From positions 1 through 28,888 of the forward strand of contig JBKEBQ010000022.1 of the NCBI GenBank assembly GCA_047973225.1: a stretch of 28,888 nucleotides of DNA. The letters are read 5' to 3'. Each line of letters starts with the position of its first letter. The first letter of the stretch is position 1. The position numbers were made by a program, and so were the translations under genes. Source of the DNA: JBKEBQ01 sp047973225. GTDB lineage: Bacteria; Bacillota_I; Bacilli_A; Erysipelotrichales; Erysipelotrichaceae. Positions 7,755-15,896 of this stretch are shown here, piece after piece. A model generated the notes under the pieces. That model saw only the letters and a program-made list of their open reading frames with translations. It ran no database searches and had not been told where the DNA came from.

Positions 7755-8637
7755 GTTGTTTCCCTCCATAATAATTCATAAATAAACGTTCCAAATTTAA
7801 ATTTTGCATATCGACTTTTGTTACTTCATATTGCGGAAGAATACACAACAAACTATGTAAATCTTTATGGATCTCTACAATCACACTGTGTGTATACTCT
7901 TGTACCACATAAACATCTTCTTTTTTAAAACGCTCCTTTTCAGCGCTTGACGCAAAGTCAATATAATAACGATTTTTTAACTCGGATTTTAATTCATGAA
8001 TATCCTTAACTGCAACTAGCTTTCCTTCACGAATAATACCAACTCGATCACATGTTTTTTCAACTTCTTCAAAAATATGCGAAGACATTAAAATCGTTTT
8101 CCCTTTAGCTTTTTCTTCCAATAACATCTCAATAAAAATATTTTGCATCAAAGGATCCAATCCACTCGTTGGCTCATCCAAAATCAAAATTTCAGGATCG
8201 TGCATAAACGCGCAAACAATCCCGATTTTTTGCTTCATCCCTTTTGACATTTTTTTGATTTTCCCCTTAGGATTTAATTCAAATCGTTCAATCAATGCCT
8301 TGGCCTTACGCAAATCTTTCAATCCTCGCATATCTGCCATAAAACGAATAAAACTCATCCCGTCCATATTATCCATAAGCGTAATCTCTCCAGGAAGATA
8401 TCCTACATTTTTTTGAATTCTATCACGTGCACTTCGACAAACCTGTCCATCAATTGTACAATTTCCACTGTCGTGGTTCACAAATCCCATAAGATTGCGA
8501 ATTGTTGTCGTTTTTCCCGCACCATTAGGTCCTAAAAAACCAAAAATCTCACCTTTTTCTACTGCAAATGTTATATTAAAAACACCTTTATGATTACCAT
8601 AATCCTTGGTCAATTTTTCAATCTTTATAACACCCAT
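7747..8637 (-). CDS. ABC exporter ATP-binding protein
   Basis: This 296-aa ATPase is of the CcmA/DrrA-like class. Walker A is GPNGAGKT (residues 36-43), the signature MSKGMKQK is near residue 130, Walker B is ILILDEPTSGLDP near 150, and the H-loop SSH follows. The C-terminal about 80 residues form a small regulatory extension as in many drug or antibiotic exporters. ATG at 8635-8637 is preceded by GGAGAGG. It is the first gene of a two-gene exporter operon with the ABC-2 permease. The substrate is unknown, and no dedicated regulator or histidine kinase lies beside it. Confidence 0.9.
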   Translation of the reverse strand: MGVIKIEKLTKDYGNHKGVFNITFAVEKGEIFGFLGPNGAGKTTTIRNLMGFVNHDSGNCTIDGQVCRSARDRIQKNVGYLPGEITLMDNMDGMSFIRFMADMRGLKDLRKAKALIERFELNPKGKIKKMSKGMKQKIGIVCAFMHDPEILILDEPTSGLDPLMQNIFIEMLLEEKAKGKTILMSSHIFEEVEKTCDRVGIIREGKLVAVKDIHELKSELKNRYYIDFASSAEKERFKKEDVYVVQEYTHSVIVEIHKDLHSLLCILPQYEVTKVDMQNLNLERLFMNYYGGKQHD

Positions 8638-8654
8638 AAGGATCCTCTCCTCTC

Positions 8655-8667
8655 ACACCATTGGTGT
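8655..8667. promoter_or_regulatory. ACACC-N3-GGTGT inverted repeat in the exporter leader
   Basis: A perfect 13-bp palindrome sits between the predicted transcription start and the ribosome site of the ABC exporter operon. The position suits a repressor operator. No regulator gene adjoins it, so the call rests on symmetry and location only. Confidence 0.3.
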
Positions 8668-8693
8668 ACCTCTTGTTTTTAAGTTACCTATAT

Positions 8694-8722
8694 ATTATAC
8701 GCTTCTAAAATATTCTAATCAA
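8694..8722 (-). promoter_or_regulatory. Promoter of the ABC exporter operon
   Basis: On the minus strand -35 TTGATT (8717-8722) and a perfect -10 TATAAT (8694-8699) are 17 bases apart. The leader to the ATPase start codon is about 50 bases and contains the ACACC/GGTGT palindrome. Confidence 0.6.
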
Positions 8723-8748
8723 GATTTTTCCGCAAACCAACAAATACA

Positions 8749-8763
8749 ATGTAAGCGTTTGCT
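8749..8763 (+). promoter_or_regulatory. cre-like (CcpA) box upstream of the secreted-peptide gene
   Basis: ATGTAAGCGTTTGCT fits the relaxed cre consensus WTGNAANCGNWNNCW at every position. It lies about 68 bases before the peptide start codon. It could place the peptide gene under carbon catabolite control. The promoter itself is poorly defined; an AT-rich stretch (TATAAATATAAA) follows the box. Confidence 0.5.
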
Positions 8764-8830
8764 TTTTTGGGGGTATCATATAAATATAAAAAGGTCTTTT
8801 ATAAAACACTGTAAGGAAAGGAGGAAAAAA

Positions 8831-9184
8831 ATGCAACTATTTAAAAAATCCGTATTTGTGTTTGCCATCGCTTTTGCGATCATTTTTTCAAGCATTTCTA
8901 CGCGTGAGAAAATTCATGCAAAAACAGATATCAAGAAAAATGAGAGCTACGTAATAATGCAGCTACCTGTGTCAATGAACCAGAAGGAAAGCTTACCATC
9001 TTCTAGGTATCTTCCAAGTAGACCAAGTCATACACAGACCAACCATATGAAAATGTATTATGGGAAATCTTTTATAGGACATGTATATGTACCATCAATT
9101 GGCTCATGTAAAGGAAGGTTTTACTACATGGGAAGAGATAACTATGGTTGCTTTCTTTATAAAGGAACCGTTTATCCAACATAA
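8831..9184 (+). CDS. Small secreted protein of unknown family (possible bacteriocin-like peptide)
   Basis: This 117-aa protein has a clear Sec signal: KK near the N-terminus, a hydrophobic core at about residues 7-20 and a likely cleavage after IHA (residue 30). The mature part of about 87 residues has a Ser/Thr/Pro-rich, basic first half. Its aromatic/Gly-rich end has two cysteines (93 and 107) that could form a disulfide. I do not recognise the family. Layout, with a secreted peptide before a permease/ATPase cassette, resembles lactococcin-972-like loci, but the sequence does not show that family's pattern. ATG 8831 has AGGAGG upstream; a longer open frame from 8606 lacks a start signal. 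The downstream exporter genes are all broken, so the product may be orphaned. Confidence 0.75.
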   Translation: MQLFKKSVFVFAIAFAIIFSSISTREKIHAKTDIKKNESYVIMQLPVSMNQKESLPSSRYLPSRPSHTQTNHMKMYYGKSFIGHVYVPSIGSCKGRFYYMGRDNYGCFLYKGTVYPT

Positions 9185-9202
9185 TAAACTATTATTTTAA
9201 AA

Positions 9203-9241
9203 ATACACACTGGACTTGTTTTGAAAGTGTCCAGTGTGTAT
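9203..9241 (+). terminator. Strong hairpin after the secreted-peptide gene
   Basis: A perfect 13-bp stem, ATACACACTGGAC with GTCCAGTGTGTAT around a 13-base loop, starts 18 bases after the stop codon. The following tract is TATAAAAAG, not a T-run, so it may act as an mRNA stabiliser or partial terminator separating the peptide from the exporter genes. On the minus strand ATTTTTAAAAT follows the stem. Confidence 0.6.
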
Positions 9242-9259
9242 TATAAAAAGAGAAACCTT

Positions 9260-10057
9260 ATGCGCAGGATTTTAATAACTTCTATCTCTTTTTTATGATG
9301 ATGTTTATCGTATGTATATAAATAATATGATAAAGATAAAGCAATCCCTTATAACACTTGCAAACGCTAGTCAAATTAAAGGTGTTATGAGTAACATCTC
9401 TGGAATAGGAAAAAAAGATATTAACATTGAAGCTGATAAAATTGATTATTTGTTGAATACAAATCAAATTGATCTTCCTATATATTCATCTCATTTAATG
9501 GGAACGAAGAAAGCAAAAAGAAAATCTTCTGGAAAAAGACATTTCAACTACACTCATCGCTGTGAATACTTCTTCATATTTTCCAACCCTTTAAAAGAGA
9601 ATGTGACATTTCTAAACGACTATAGCTGGATTTTTTTAGACCATAACAAAGCAGACTGTATAATAACAAGTGCTTATGCAAAGCGACATAATTTAACCGT
9701 GGGTAACAACATTTGCATCCCCTTATATAGAAAAGAATTTATAAATAAAGAATTCACAAAATTTATGTGTCTTGATGTACAAAACTTTCAAATTATCGCT
9801 CTTATAAATGAAGATGACAGCTTTTACAAAAGTGACATAATTACATCTGCTGGATGAATGCGTGCTTATGTGCAATCTTTTAACAAGGATTTCTATTATA
9901 ACTCAATGAATTTTGTTGTTAAGAATCCCTTAAAAATCAATCAGTTCAAGAAGCATTTGATAAAAGAAAATTTCAAGAAGTCGTTTATGGTAGTAGTCCT
10001 AACCATTACGGAAATTATCTGACGATTTTCGATGAAGAATTTATTGAATCGGATTGA
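9260..10057 (+). pseudogene. Broken MacB/FtsX-like permease, periplasmic part
   Basis: The reading starts MRRILITSISFL and breaks at TGA. It resumes in another frame for about 180 codons, stops at TGA 9855-9857, continues without a gap as MRAYVQSFNKDFYYNSMNF, and needs a further frameshift near 9970 to finish as NHYGNYLTIFDEEFIESD before a stop at 10057. Segments such as FYYNSMNFVVKNPL and NYLTIFDEEFI match the extracellular core of MacB/FtsX-type permeases linked to peptide export. At least three lesions make it a pseudogene, and the transmembrane second half is missing. It is followed 12 bases later by the matching ATPase remnant. Confidence 0.75.
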
Positions 10058-10069
10058 AAGAGGTGCAAG

Positions 10070-10755
10070 ATGAAAAAACTTATAGCTGAAAATGTGTATT
10101 ATTCTTATCAAAATAAACATCAAAAAACAGAGGTATTACAAGATGTTTCTTGCGAATTTGAAGAGAAAAAATGTATGCAATCATCGATCCCTCTGGAAGT
10201 GGTAAATCAACATTGTTGTCGTTACTTGCAGGATTGGGGATCGTGAAAAAAGGCGAAATTAGTTTCGATAATAAAGTCTTAACTGTGAAAAATCAAGAGC
10301 CACATCGTCGTGAGAATATATCGGTAATCTATCAATCGTTTCATCTTTTTTAGATTTTGACCGTTTTAGAGAATGTCATGTACCCTATGAAAGTAATTCA
10401 TAAATCCAAAGAAAACATAAGTGCATTGGCGATGAATAATTTTAAAAAAGTGGGAATACCAAAAGCCTATTTTTCTAAATTTCCAATGATGTTAAGTGGC
10501 GGTGAACAACAACGAGTCGCAATTGCTAGAGCCTTATCCTCAAAAAAGAACTTTATTCTCGCCGATGAACCAACAGGAAATCTAGATCGTGAAAATAACA
10601 ATACTATTATTCGATTATTTCGTAAATGTGTTGATCAGGGATATTGTGTGATTATTGTTACCCATAATTTAGACATTGCTTGCAAGGCTGATATTATCTA
10701 TAAAATAGTGGATGGAAAATTAGTCAATCAACAACCACATAAAGGAGAGCAATGA
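10070..10755 (+). pseudogene. Broken MacB/LolD-type ABC ATPase
   Basis: ATG 10070 has AGAGGTG before it, and the product opens MKKLIAENVYYSYQNK. The frame is lost at an A6 run near 10168-10173; a seventh A would restore KKMYAII and lead into Walker A. Walker A reads DPSGSGKS, its first Gly changed to Asp. A TAG at 10351-10353 interrupts the Q-loop region after IYQSFHLF. The rest is well preserved: signature LSGGEQQR, Walker B FILADEPTGNLD and H-loop VTHN. Three independent defects indicate a dead gene rather than a sequencing slip. It belonged to the type that energises FtsX-like permeases. Confidence 0.85.
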
Positions 10756-11429
10756 AATTAAGTATCAAACATCTAACACGAACGCCTGTGAAACTATTTT
10801 TCTTGATCATGGCAACGATTATTATATCGAGTTTGTTTACTAGTGGAATAGCGCTCATGTTAAGCTCTATCATGCAACTTAATGCATTAGAGGGTACTTA
10901 TACGACAATTGGTATGATCGAACAAAACCCTTATGATGTTGAGTCTGTTGTCGTTTGGGATTATGCAACAAATACGAATTTAGAAACAGAAAAACCACTT
11001 TATGACACAACCATAGGTTTAGAAGGTCTAGATTTTAAAAATATAAAATATCTAGAGAGTCCCAAAAAATTGCATTATTATGGTGCATTTTTATCCAAGT
11101 ATAAAAATATCAAATATGATATCATCGATAACCTAGGTAATGAAATTCATACCACACTCCTAAACACCATGTTGATAAGCATTGTTGAATTTCGTGTACA
11201 TACTCCAACCAAAGAAAAAGGACAAATATTAATTGATGTTACGAAAGTATACAATAAAAATAGTAGCCTATCTTATAACGAAATAGAAAATATTTATTTG
11301 GATTCTTCGAACTTAAAACATGATATAACTCTCGAAGCAAATAAAACATATATTATGGTTGGTCAATCCATAATAACAGAAGCTGATCGTATACTTTTAG
11401 CGCCTACCTCACTACCCCTATTTTCATGA
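10752..11429 (+). pseudogene. Truncated FtsX/MacB-like permease, N-terminal part
   Basis: The gene starts at an ATGA overlap with the ATPase stop, a typical coupled arrangement. The 225 codons give one N-terminal membrane segment (FFLIMATIIISSLFTSGIAL, residues 16-35) and then an extracellular domain with a DYDIIDN-like beta-rich region, and stop abruptly after LAPTSLPLFS. FtsX-like permeases of this kind continue with further extracellular sequence and three C-terminal membrane helices, all absent. The following 170 bases hold stops in all frames. I treat it as truncated. It could still be translated if the upstream gene were. Confidence 0.7.
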
Positions 11430-11604
11430 GCCTTAATTTGTTTTTATTATCATTAGCGATAGTAAATAAAGAGCTAAAAAAAGAGCCTTTAATGATGAAT
11501 TGTACTGATTAGTTAAGATACATATATATCTTCCATACAATTAGCGAAATGAATAGACAACATATAATGCAAATACTTATGTAAGAGCGTATCGCACTGT
11601 CTAT

Positions 11605-12290
11605 TACTTTAGCTTCTGCATTGTCTTGCTAACCTTCCTTATAACCTTTTTATTTCATGATGATTGGATTTCTCTCATACTTTCTTTACCTATCATTGCC
11701 ATTGCCAATTATGTAACCTATATCCTAGCTTATAAGCATTATTTTGCATGTGCATTAAAAGTAAATGTACACGCCGCCAAAAAAGTTTCATTTATCAATA
11801 AACGATTTCAAACAAATGCAAGAGTACTCTCTACATATTTCAACACTACTTTTAGAAATTTAAAAGATATTTTAAGATCTCCTATATTTTTAATGAATTG
11901 TCTATTTATACCTTTCATCTTTTTTATCAAAGCTACTTTCGTGACTGTAAAAATTGTCGCAGCGATAGATTTTGAAAATTTTCAGAAACACTAACATTGT
12001 TAAAAATTTTCCTATCTCCAAAAAAATGCTTTTGCTTGCACTCATGCCGCTTAGTCCATGCTACCTATTGGTTTAGTAGCTTTTCCATCATTAAAGGATA
12101 CTGCTATCACAAAATAGGGATCCGACTTGAGATTATAAAAACATATTCGATTCCATTAGAAAAACAATTACTTGCCGAAAACTTCACCAATATACTCGTT
12201 ATCAATGTCCTGTTAGTAATTATAAACATTATAATAACAATATTATGTTATTTGTATACCACTTTTTTATCGAGGAATCTTCATAATTGA
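11605..12290 (+). pseudogene. Remnant of an ABC-2-like exporter permease, C-terminal part
   Basis: The frame opens within the gene, with no start signal. It encodes hydrophobic segments (IVLLTFLITFLF, ISLILSLPIIAIANYVTYIL), a basic loop and a further segment, then breaks at 11994. After a shift it continues FSSFSIIKG...IIKTYSIPLEKQLLAENF and a final hydrophobic stretch ending at 12290. The pattern S-x-EGK...lKslPI...ll typical of large ABC-2 exporter permeases is recognisable in degraded form. The N-terminal half is missing. It may come from a different transporter than the FtsX-like genes before it. Confidence 0.55.
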
Positions 12291-12363
12291 TGCTCATTTT
12301 TTATAAAATTCAATAAATAAATGAATAAGATTCATAAAAAATTATGAATCTTATAAAAAAAGC

Positions 12364-12392
12364 TTGTTTTTCTAGAGATAGTTTGATAAAAT
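12364..12392 (+). promoter_or_regulatory. Promoter of tRNA-Asp
   Basis: A -35 TTGTTT (12364-12369) and -10 TAAAAT (12387-12392) lie 17 bases apart, ending 25 bases before the tRNA. Confidence 0.5.
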
Positions 12393-12417
12393 ACAATTTG
12401 TCAGCATTAAGCTGTAT

Positions 12418-12493
12418 GGTCCAGTGGTGTAGTGGTTAACATGCCTCCCTGTCACGGAGGAGATCGTGGGTTCGAGTCCCATCTGGACCGCCA
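12418..12493 (+). tRNA. tRNA-Asp (anticodon GTC), CCA encoded
   Basis: The acceptor arms GGTCCAG and CTGGACC pair perfectly, with discriminator G and a genomically encoded CCA. The D-arm contains AGTGGTTAA, the anticodon stem CCTCC/GGAGG encloses the loop CTGTCAC with anticodon GTC, and the T-loop GTTCGAGTC is canonical. It decodes GAC/GAU. It is a single tRNA, not part of a cluster. Confidence 0.97.
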
Positions 12494-12573
12494 TTTAAAA
12501 TTATGTTATGGCTTTTAAATTAGCTCTCAAAAAAATTATAGTACTATAGAAAACATATTTTATAAAAAAATCT

Positions 12574-12610
12574 GAGGTGGATTGAAGAGTACGATCTATC
12601 TCTTTTTTTT
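12574..12610 (+). terminator. Terminator downstream of tRNA-Asp
   Basis: GAGGTGGATT pairs with GATCTATCTC (10 bp including three G-U pairs) around a nine-base loop, followed by eight T. It lies about 80 bases after the tRNA. Confidence 0.7.
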
Positions 12611-12749
12611 GTATTTCTTTATGTATCTAAATAAAAATTGTCTTGCTATCACGTTTTTTCAATAGCAAAAAAAACATCCTTTTACACTATGATATATAAT
12701 TACAATATAAAACATGCTGCTATGCATCACCATTATTCAAAGTAAAGAA

Positions 12750-12778
12750 AAGTGTTATCCTATAGATAACACTTTTTT
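12750..12778. terminator. Bidirectional terminator hairpin
   Basis: AAGTGTTATC and GATAACACTT form a perfect 10-bp stem around CTATA. T-runs lie on both sides (six T on plus, TTTTC on minus). It closes the tRNA side on the plus strand and the metE-like remnant side on the minus strand. Confidence 0.85.
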
Positions 12779-12791
12779 GCGATTGTTTCAT

Positions 12792-12974
12792 TCATGTAAG
12801 CCTTAAAATCCAGACATCCTTTATACTAATGCCTTTTAAAGAGAGACATTTGTTGTCATAATAAAGTTCCATGCCGTGAATAGCGCTTTTTTTATGTATA
12901 AAGTATGAAAAACATTTTTTTACATTATCTTTTGAAACCAAAACTATATGATTCTTGTAGATAGTTCCATTCAT
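12792..12974 (-). CDS. Possible small ORF of unknown function
   Basis: This is a 60-aa open frame starting MNGTIYKNH and ending DVWILRLT, between the metE-like pseudogene and a bidirectional terminator. It has no recognisable family, no signal peptide and only a weak AGG-like ribosome site. It might be a remnant of the region's decay or chance. Confidence 0.2.
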   Translation of the reverse strand: MNGTIYKNHIVLVSKDNVKKCFSYFIHKKSAIHGMELYYDNKCLSLKGISIKDVWILRLT

Positions 12975-13014
12975 ACCTATATTGAAATCTCAAAGATGAA
13001 ATACTTTTTTGAAA

Positions 13015-13869
13015 TTATTTTAAATTCCCTACTTCTTCTGCAATTTCTTTTACGAGTTCTAGTTTTCCCATTGTTCTTCTTCACTCATTTTATTACCTTC
13101 CTCAGTAGAAGCAAAACCACATTGTGGACTCAAACACAAGCGCTCTAGTAGTATATATTTTATTGCTTCTTTGATTCTTTCAATAATCTTTTGTTTATCT
13201 TATAAGAATTGATGATTTTGTTGTAATTAGTCCTAATACGACTTGTTTATCTTTGCTTGTTTTTTGAAGCGATGTAAAGTCACCAGAGCGATCATCATAA
13301 AATGCAATGTTCCTACAACCTACCGCATATACGTCTTTGATTACTTTCTTATAACCATCAACAATATCTTGTATCAGTTCTTGTTCATTAGGATAATACT
13401 TTTTTGTAGATGCTACATTACTAGATATAATCATTTGAAACAAAAACTGTGCTGGGCTGGACTAGTTTGTCTAGCAATGCTATTTTCATCTTCAAATTGT
13501 TTCACATATTTAAAGTGATCAACAAATGGATGATTAGCGATTCTCAATTCCCCCGTCAAAAATGTATCCTCGATATATGCCGTACCTCATGGAAGGAAAT
13601 TCCATCGACCGTCTTTGTATGTCCGACGCCATTAAATGCCCACATAAAATCTAGATGCCAAGAGCTTCGTCTCAGTTCTCCATCCGCAATAACATGATAA
13701 TCTCTTGTCTTTTTGTTTCTTTTTCAACTCACGAATCGCTTTATCTTCAATTTTCATCAGTTCTTTCTGTCAATCTTTTTGTCTTCTTAATTCTTACTTG
13801 CCGCTTGTAACTATTCAGGCTTAAAAAACTCCCTACAATATCATACTTACATGGTGCATTTTGTTTCAT
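13015..13869 (-). pseudogene. Decayed metE-like methyltransferase (YxjG/YxjH type)
   Basis: Read across frames, the minus strand gives the start KYDIVGSFL, then ALR-like debris, VIADGELRRSSWHLDFMWAF, NGVGHTKTVDGISFHEV, and TGELRIANHPFVDHFKYV. Later come YKKVIKDVYAVGCRNI, RSGDF, KDKQVVLGLITTKS, and the zinc-ligand region LERLCLSPQCGFASTEEGN. These match the short cobalamin-independent methionine synthase-like family (5-methyl-THPTG-homocysteine methyltransferase, about 370 aa). At least four frameshifts or stops are needed. About 85 codons between GCRN and DDRSGDF are missing, which accounts for the 855-base length. A good AAGGAAG site precedes ATG 13869, and a T-box leader lies upstream. Confidence 0.88.
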
Positions 13870-13913
13870 TTTCTTTTCTTCCTTATCAAAATGTACGATG
13901 TATCCATATAAAC

Positions 13914-14160
13914 AAAAAATCCTTCATCCATAGGACGAAAGATTTCGTGTTACCACCTAACTTTATCATTTTTTCACAATAATGACCTTTTCAAGTACTA
14001 TCATACTCTATCGCTGTAACGGGCGAACACGCCAATACCTTACCACTCTGCTCAGTATTGCGACTCTTGAAACCATCTTCACATGCATACTTTCCCTATC
14101 CAATTTCACCATTTTTGAACTCTCTACAAAAAATTTCAACTTGCTACTCTTTTCATCACT
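13914..14160 (-). promoter_or_regulatory. T-box riboswitch leader, probably methionine-specific
   Basis: On the minus strand the leader begins GTGATGAAAAGAGTAG (Stem I base) and has AGAGAG and TGGTG motifs of Stem I. A GGCG...CGCC stem follows, then the T-box segment TTAGGTGGTAACACG (13946-13960), against consensus AGGGTGGNACCGCG. The UGGU of that segment would pair with an ACCA tRNA end, as in tRNA-Met with A73. The terminator AATCTTTCGTCC / GGATGAAGGATT plus T6 occupies 13914-13944. AUG triplets that could be the specifier lie near 14074-14076. The leader lies directly before the metE-like pseudogene, whose family is consistent with methionine control. Which triplet is the specifier is inferred. 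Confidence 0.85.
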
Positions 14161-14167
14161 GTCTTTA

Positions 14168-14195
14168 TTTATATGTTTACCATACTAGCACTCAA
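14168..14195 (-). promoter_or_regulatory. Promoter of the T-box leader
   Basis: On the minus strand -35 TTGAGT (14190-14195), a 16-base spacer and -10 TATAAA (14168-14173) place the transcription start at about the first base of the T-box Stem I. The promoter looks intact although the gene it served is dead. Confidence 0.55.
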
Positions 14196-14261
14196 CACTC
14201 GCAATGCCAATATCAAAAAAGAGGATTCCATTTGAAATATAAAGAAGAGGGGTACCCTTTT

Positions 14262-15716
14262 CTAATCTTCTTGAATATTCAAGATAATCGCTTTTAATCG
14301 CGACATAGCCTCCATGGAATAGCGAATTCCTTGTGCTCCAATTCCTGATGACTTAACCCCAATGAAGGGAAAATGATCAGGTCCTCGTTCCGTTTTATTA
14401 TTAATTTGTACAGAACCTACTTCTAATTTTTTTGCTACGTTAAAAGCATGATTCATATTTTCTGTAAATATAGATGTTTGTAATCCATATTCTGATGTAT
14501 TCGCAATTGTGATAGCTTCTTCCTTATCCTTTATACGAATAATTGGTAAAACGGGGCCAAAAGGCTCTTCCCAAGCCAAACGCATATGCACTTGCACATG
14601 ATCAATTAAATAAGGGTAAACTAAATTATTTTCTTGTTTTCCCTCAACAATTGCACTTGCCCCCAAGTCCAAGGCTTCATTCACCAACTCCATTACATAA
14701 TCAGCCGCTTTGGTATTGATGAGCGGTGTGATTGTTGCATTGTCTTGAGGTAAGCCTACACTTAATTTATGCACTAGGTCCTTTAACTTCAAAACAAGCT
14801 GATCTGCAACCTTTTCACAAACAAGTACACGTTTTACTGCAGTACAACGTTGTCCAGAATAAGAAAATGCACCGGCAACAATATTTTTAGCAGCCAAATC
14901 AAGATTTGCATCTTCTAATACGATTGCAGCATCTTTTCCGCCCAGTTCCATTAACATGGGTGTCATGTGCAAGCGTTTCGCAATACTTTGTCCAATTCTA
15001 CTACTTCCTGTAAAGTTAATAAAATCAACTTCTATATGCTCTGTGATGTAATTCCCTACTTCACTGCCTTTTCCAATAACGGTATTCAATACACCTTCAG
15101 GTAGACCTGCATCCACAAATGCTTTTATTAAGTGTAGTGCTGATAGTGATCCTTGGGTTGCTGGTTTTAATACAACCGTATTCCCAATCGCCAAAGCAGG
15201 AGCAATTTTTGATGCTGATAAGTTTATGGGATAGTTAAATGGGGAAATAGCCAATACAACACCCAATGGAACACGTTCCACAATTGACCATTTATTTTGT
15301 CCATATCCTGGAAATAAGTCGCTGGGGATGCCTTCACCCGTAATCGTTTTGGCGGTATCAGCGCTAAAACGAATATAGTCTACAGTGCGCAGCACTTCAC
15401 TCATACAGCTTTTATAATCTTTGGATATTTCATTCATAATGACCTTAGCAATTTCCTCTGCTCGCTCTTCCAATAATGCTGCTGCTTTATATAAATATGC
15501 TACACGTTCATGTGTAGGTGTTGCCTGCCATGCTTTTGTTGCAATTCGTGCTGCGTGAAATGCTTTATCAATATGGTTTTTATCCAATGTCTGTAAATAT
15601 CCCAATTCTCTACCATCAATTGGTGATGTTATGGGTATGCCGGTATCACAATCATCCACCCATTTATTACCAATATAATTACAATACATTTCGCTGTTTT
15701 TATATATTGTTTTCAT
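14262..15716 (-). CDS. gapN: NADP-dependent glyceraldehyde-3-phosphate dehydrogenase (non-phosphorylating)
   Basis: The enzyme oxidises glyceraldehyde-3-phosphate directly to 3-phosphoglycerate and makes NADPH, bypassing GapA and phosphoglycerate kinase. It is a 484-aa aldehyde dehydrogenase-fold protein close to Streptococcus GapN throughout: SPFNYP (N161), KPATQGS, FTGSSRIG, general base E257 in ELGGKD, catalytic C291 in GQRCTAVKR, and EEPFGPVLPI. The C-terminal INNKTERGPDHFPF carries the Arg expected for phosphate binding in GapN. ATG at 15714-15716 is preceded by AGGAGG. The gene follows asrC in the same orientation but after a 180-base gap, so it is probably transcribed separately. Confidence 0.93.
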   Translation of the reverse strand: MKTIYKNSEMYCNYIGNKWVDDCDTGIPITSPIDGRELGYLQTLDKNHIDKAFHAARIATKAWQATPTHERVAYLYKAAALLEERAEEIAKVIMNEISKDYKSCMSEVLRTVDYIRFSADTAKTITGEGIPSDLFPGYGQNKWSIVERVPLGVVLAISPFNYPINLSASKIAPALAIGNTVVLKPATQGSLSALHLIKAFVDAGLPEGVLNTVIGKGSEVGNYITEHIEVDFINFTGSSRIGQSIAKRLHMTPMLMELGGKDAAIVLEDANLDLAAKNIVAGAFSYSGQRCTAVKRVLVCEKVADQLVLKLKDLVHKLSVGLPQDNATITPLINTKAADYVMELVNEALDLGASAIVEGKQENNLVYPYLIDHVQVHMRLAWEEPFGPVLPIIRIKDKEEAITIANTSEYGLQTSIFTENMNHAFNVAKKLEVGSVQINNKTERGPDHFPFIGVKSSGIGAQGIRYSMEAMSRLKAIILNIQED

Positions 15717-15828
15717 AATTATGCCTCCTAGTATTTCATATATGTTAGCACATACAAATAACGATTACCATTGATATGTCTTAGATATAGTTATGCATGT
15801 TCTAAATGCTATCATAAGAAGTTTCTTT

Positions 15829-15852
15829 ATACAAATAAAAATATATTTGTAT
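15829..15852. repeat. AT-rich hairpin between asrC and gapN
   Basis: ATACAAATA and TATTTGTAT form a perfect 9-bp stem around six bases. There is no T-run, so it may be a weak terminator of asrABC or a structural element upstream of gapN. Confidence 0.35.
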
Positions 15853-15896
15853 TTGTTTTATGACAAGACATAAAAACGAAATGTTTTCATAAAAAA

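Noticed and set aside
8606..8830. Longer N-terminus for the secreted peptide
   Set aside because: The extension overlaps the divergent ABC ATPase gene and promoter; AGGAGG and a signal peptide both place the start at 8831.
8831..9184. Assignment of the peptide to the lactococcin-972 bacteriocin family
   Set aside because: Gene layout is similar, but the mature sequence lacks the family's recognisable pattern and has two cysteines in a different setting.
13449..14297. Plus-strand open frames across the metE-like/T-box region
   Set aside because: They are antisense to the T-box leader and the metE-like remnant and show no protein family features.
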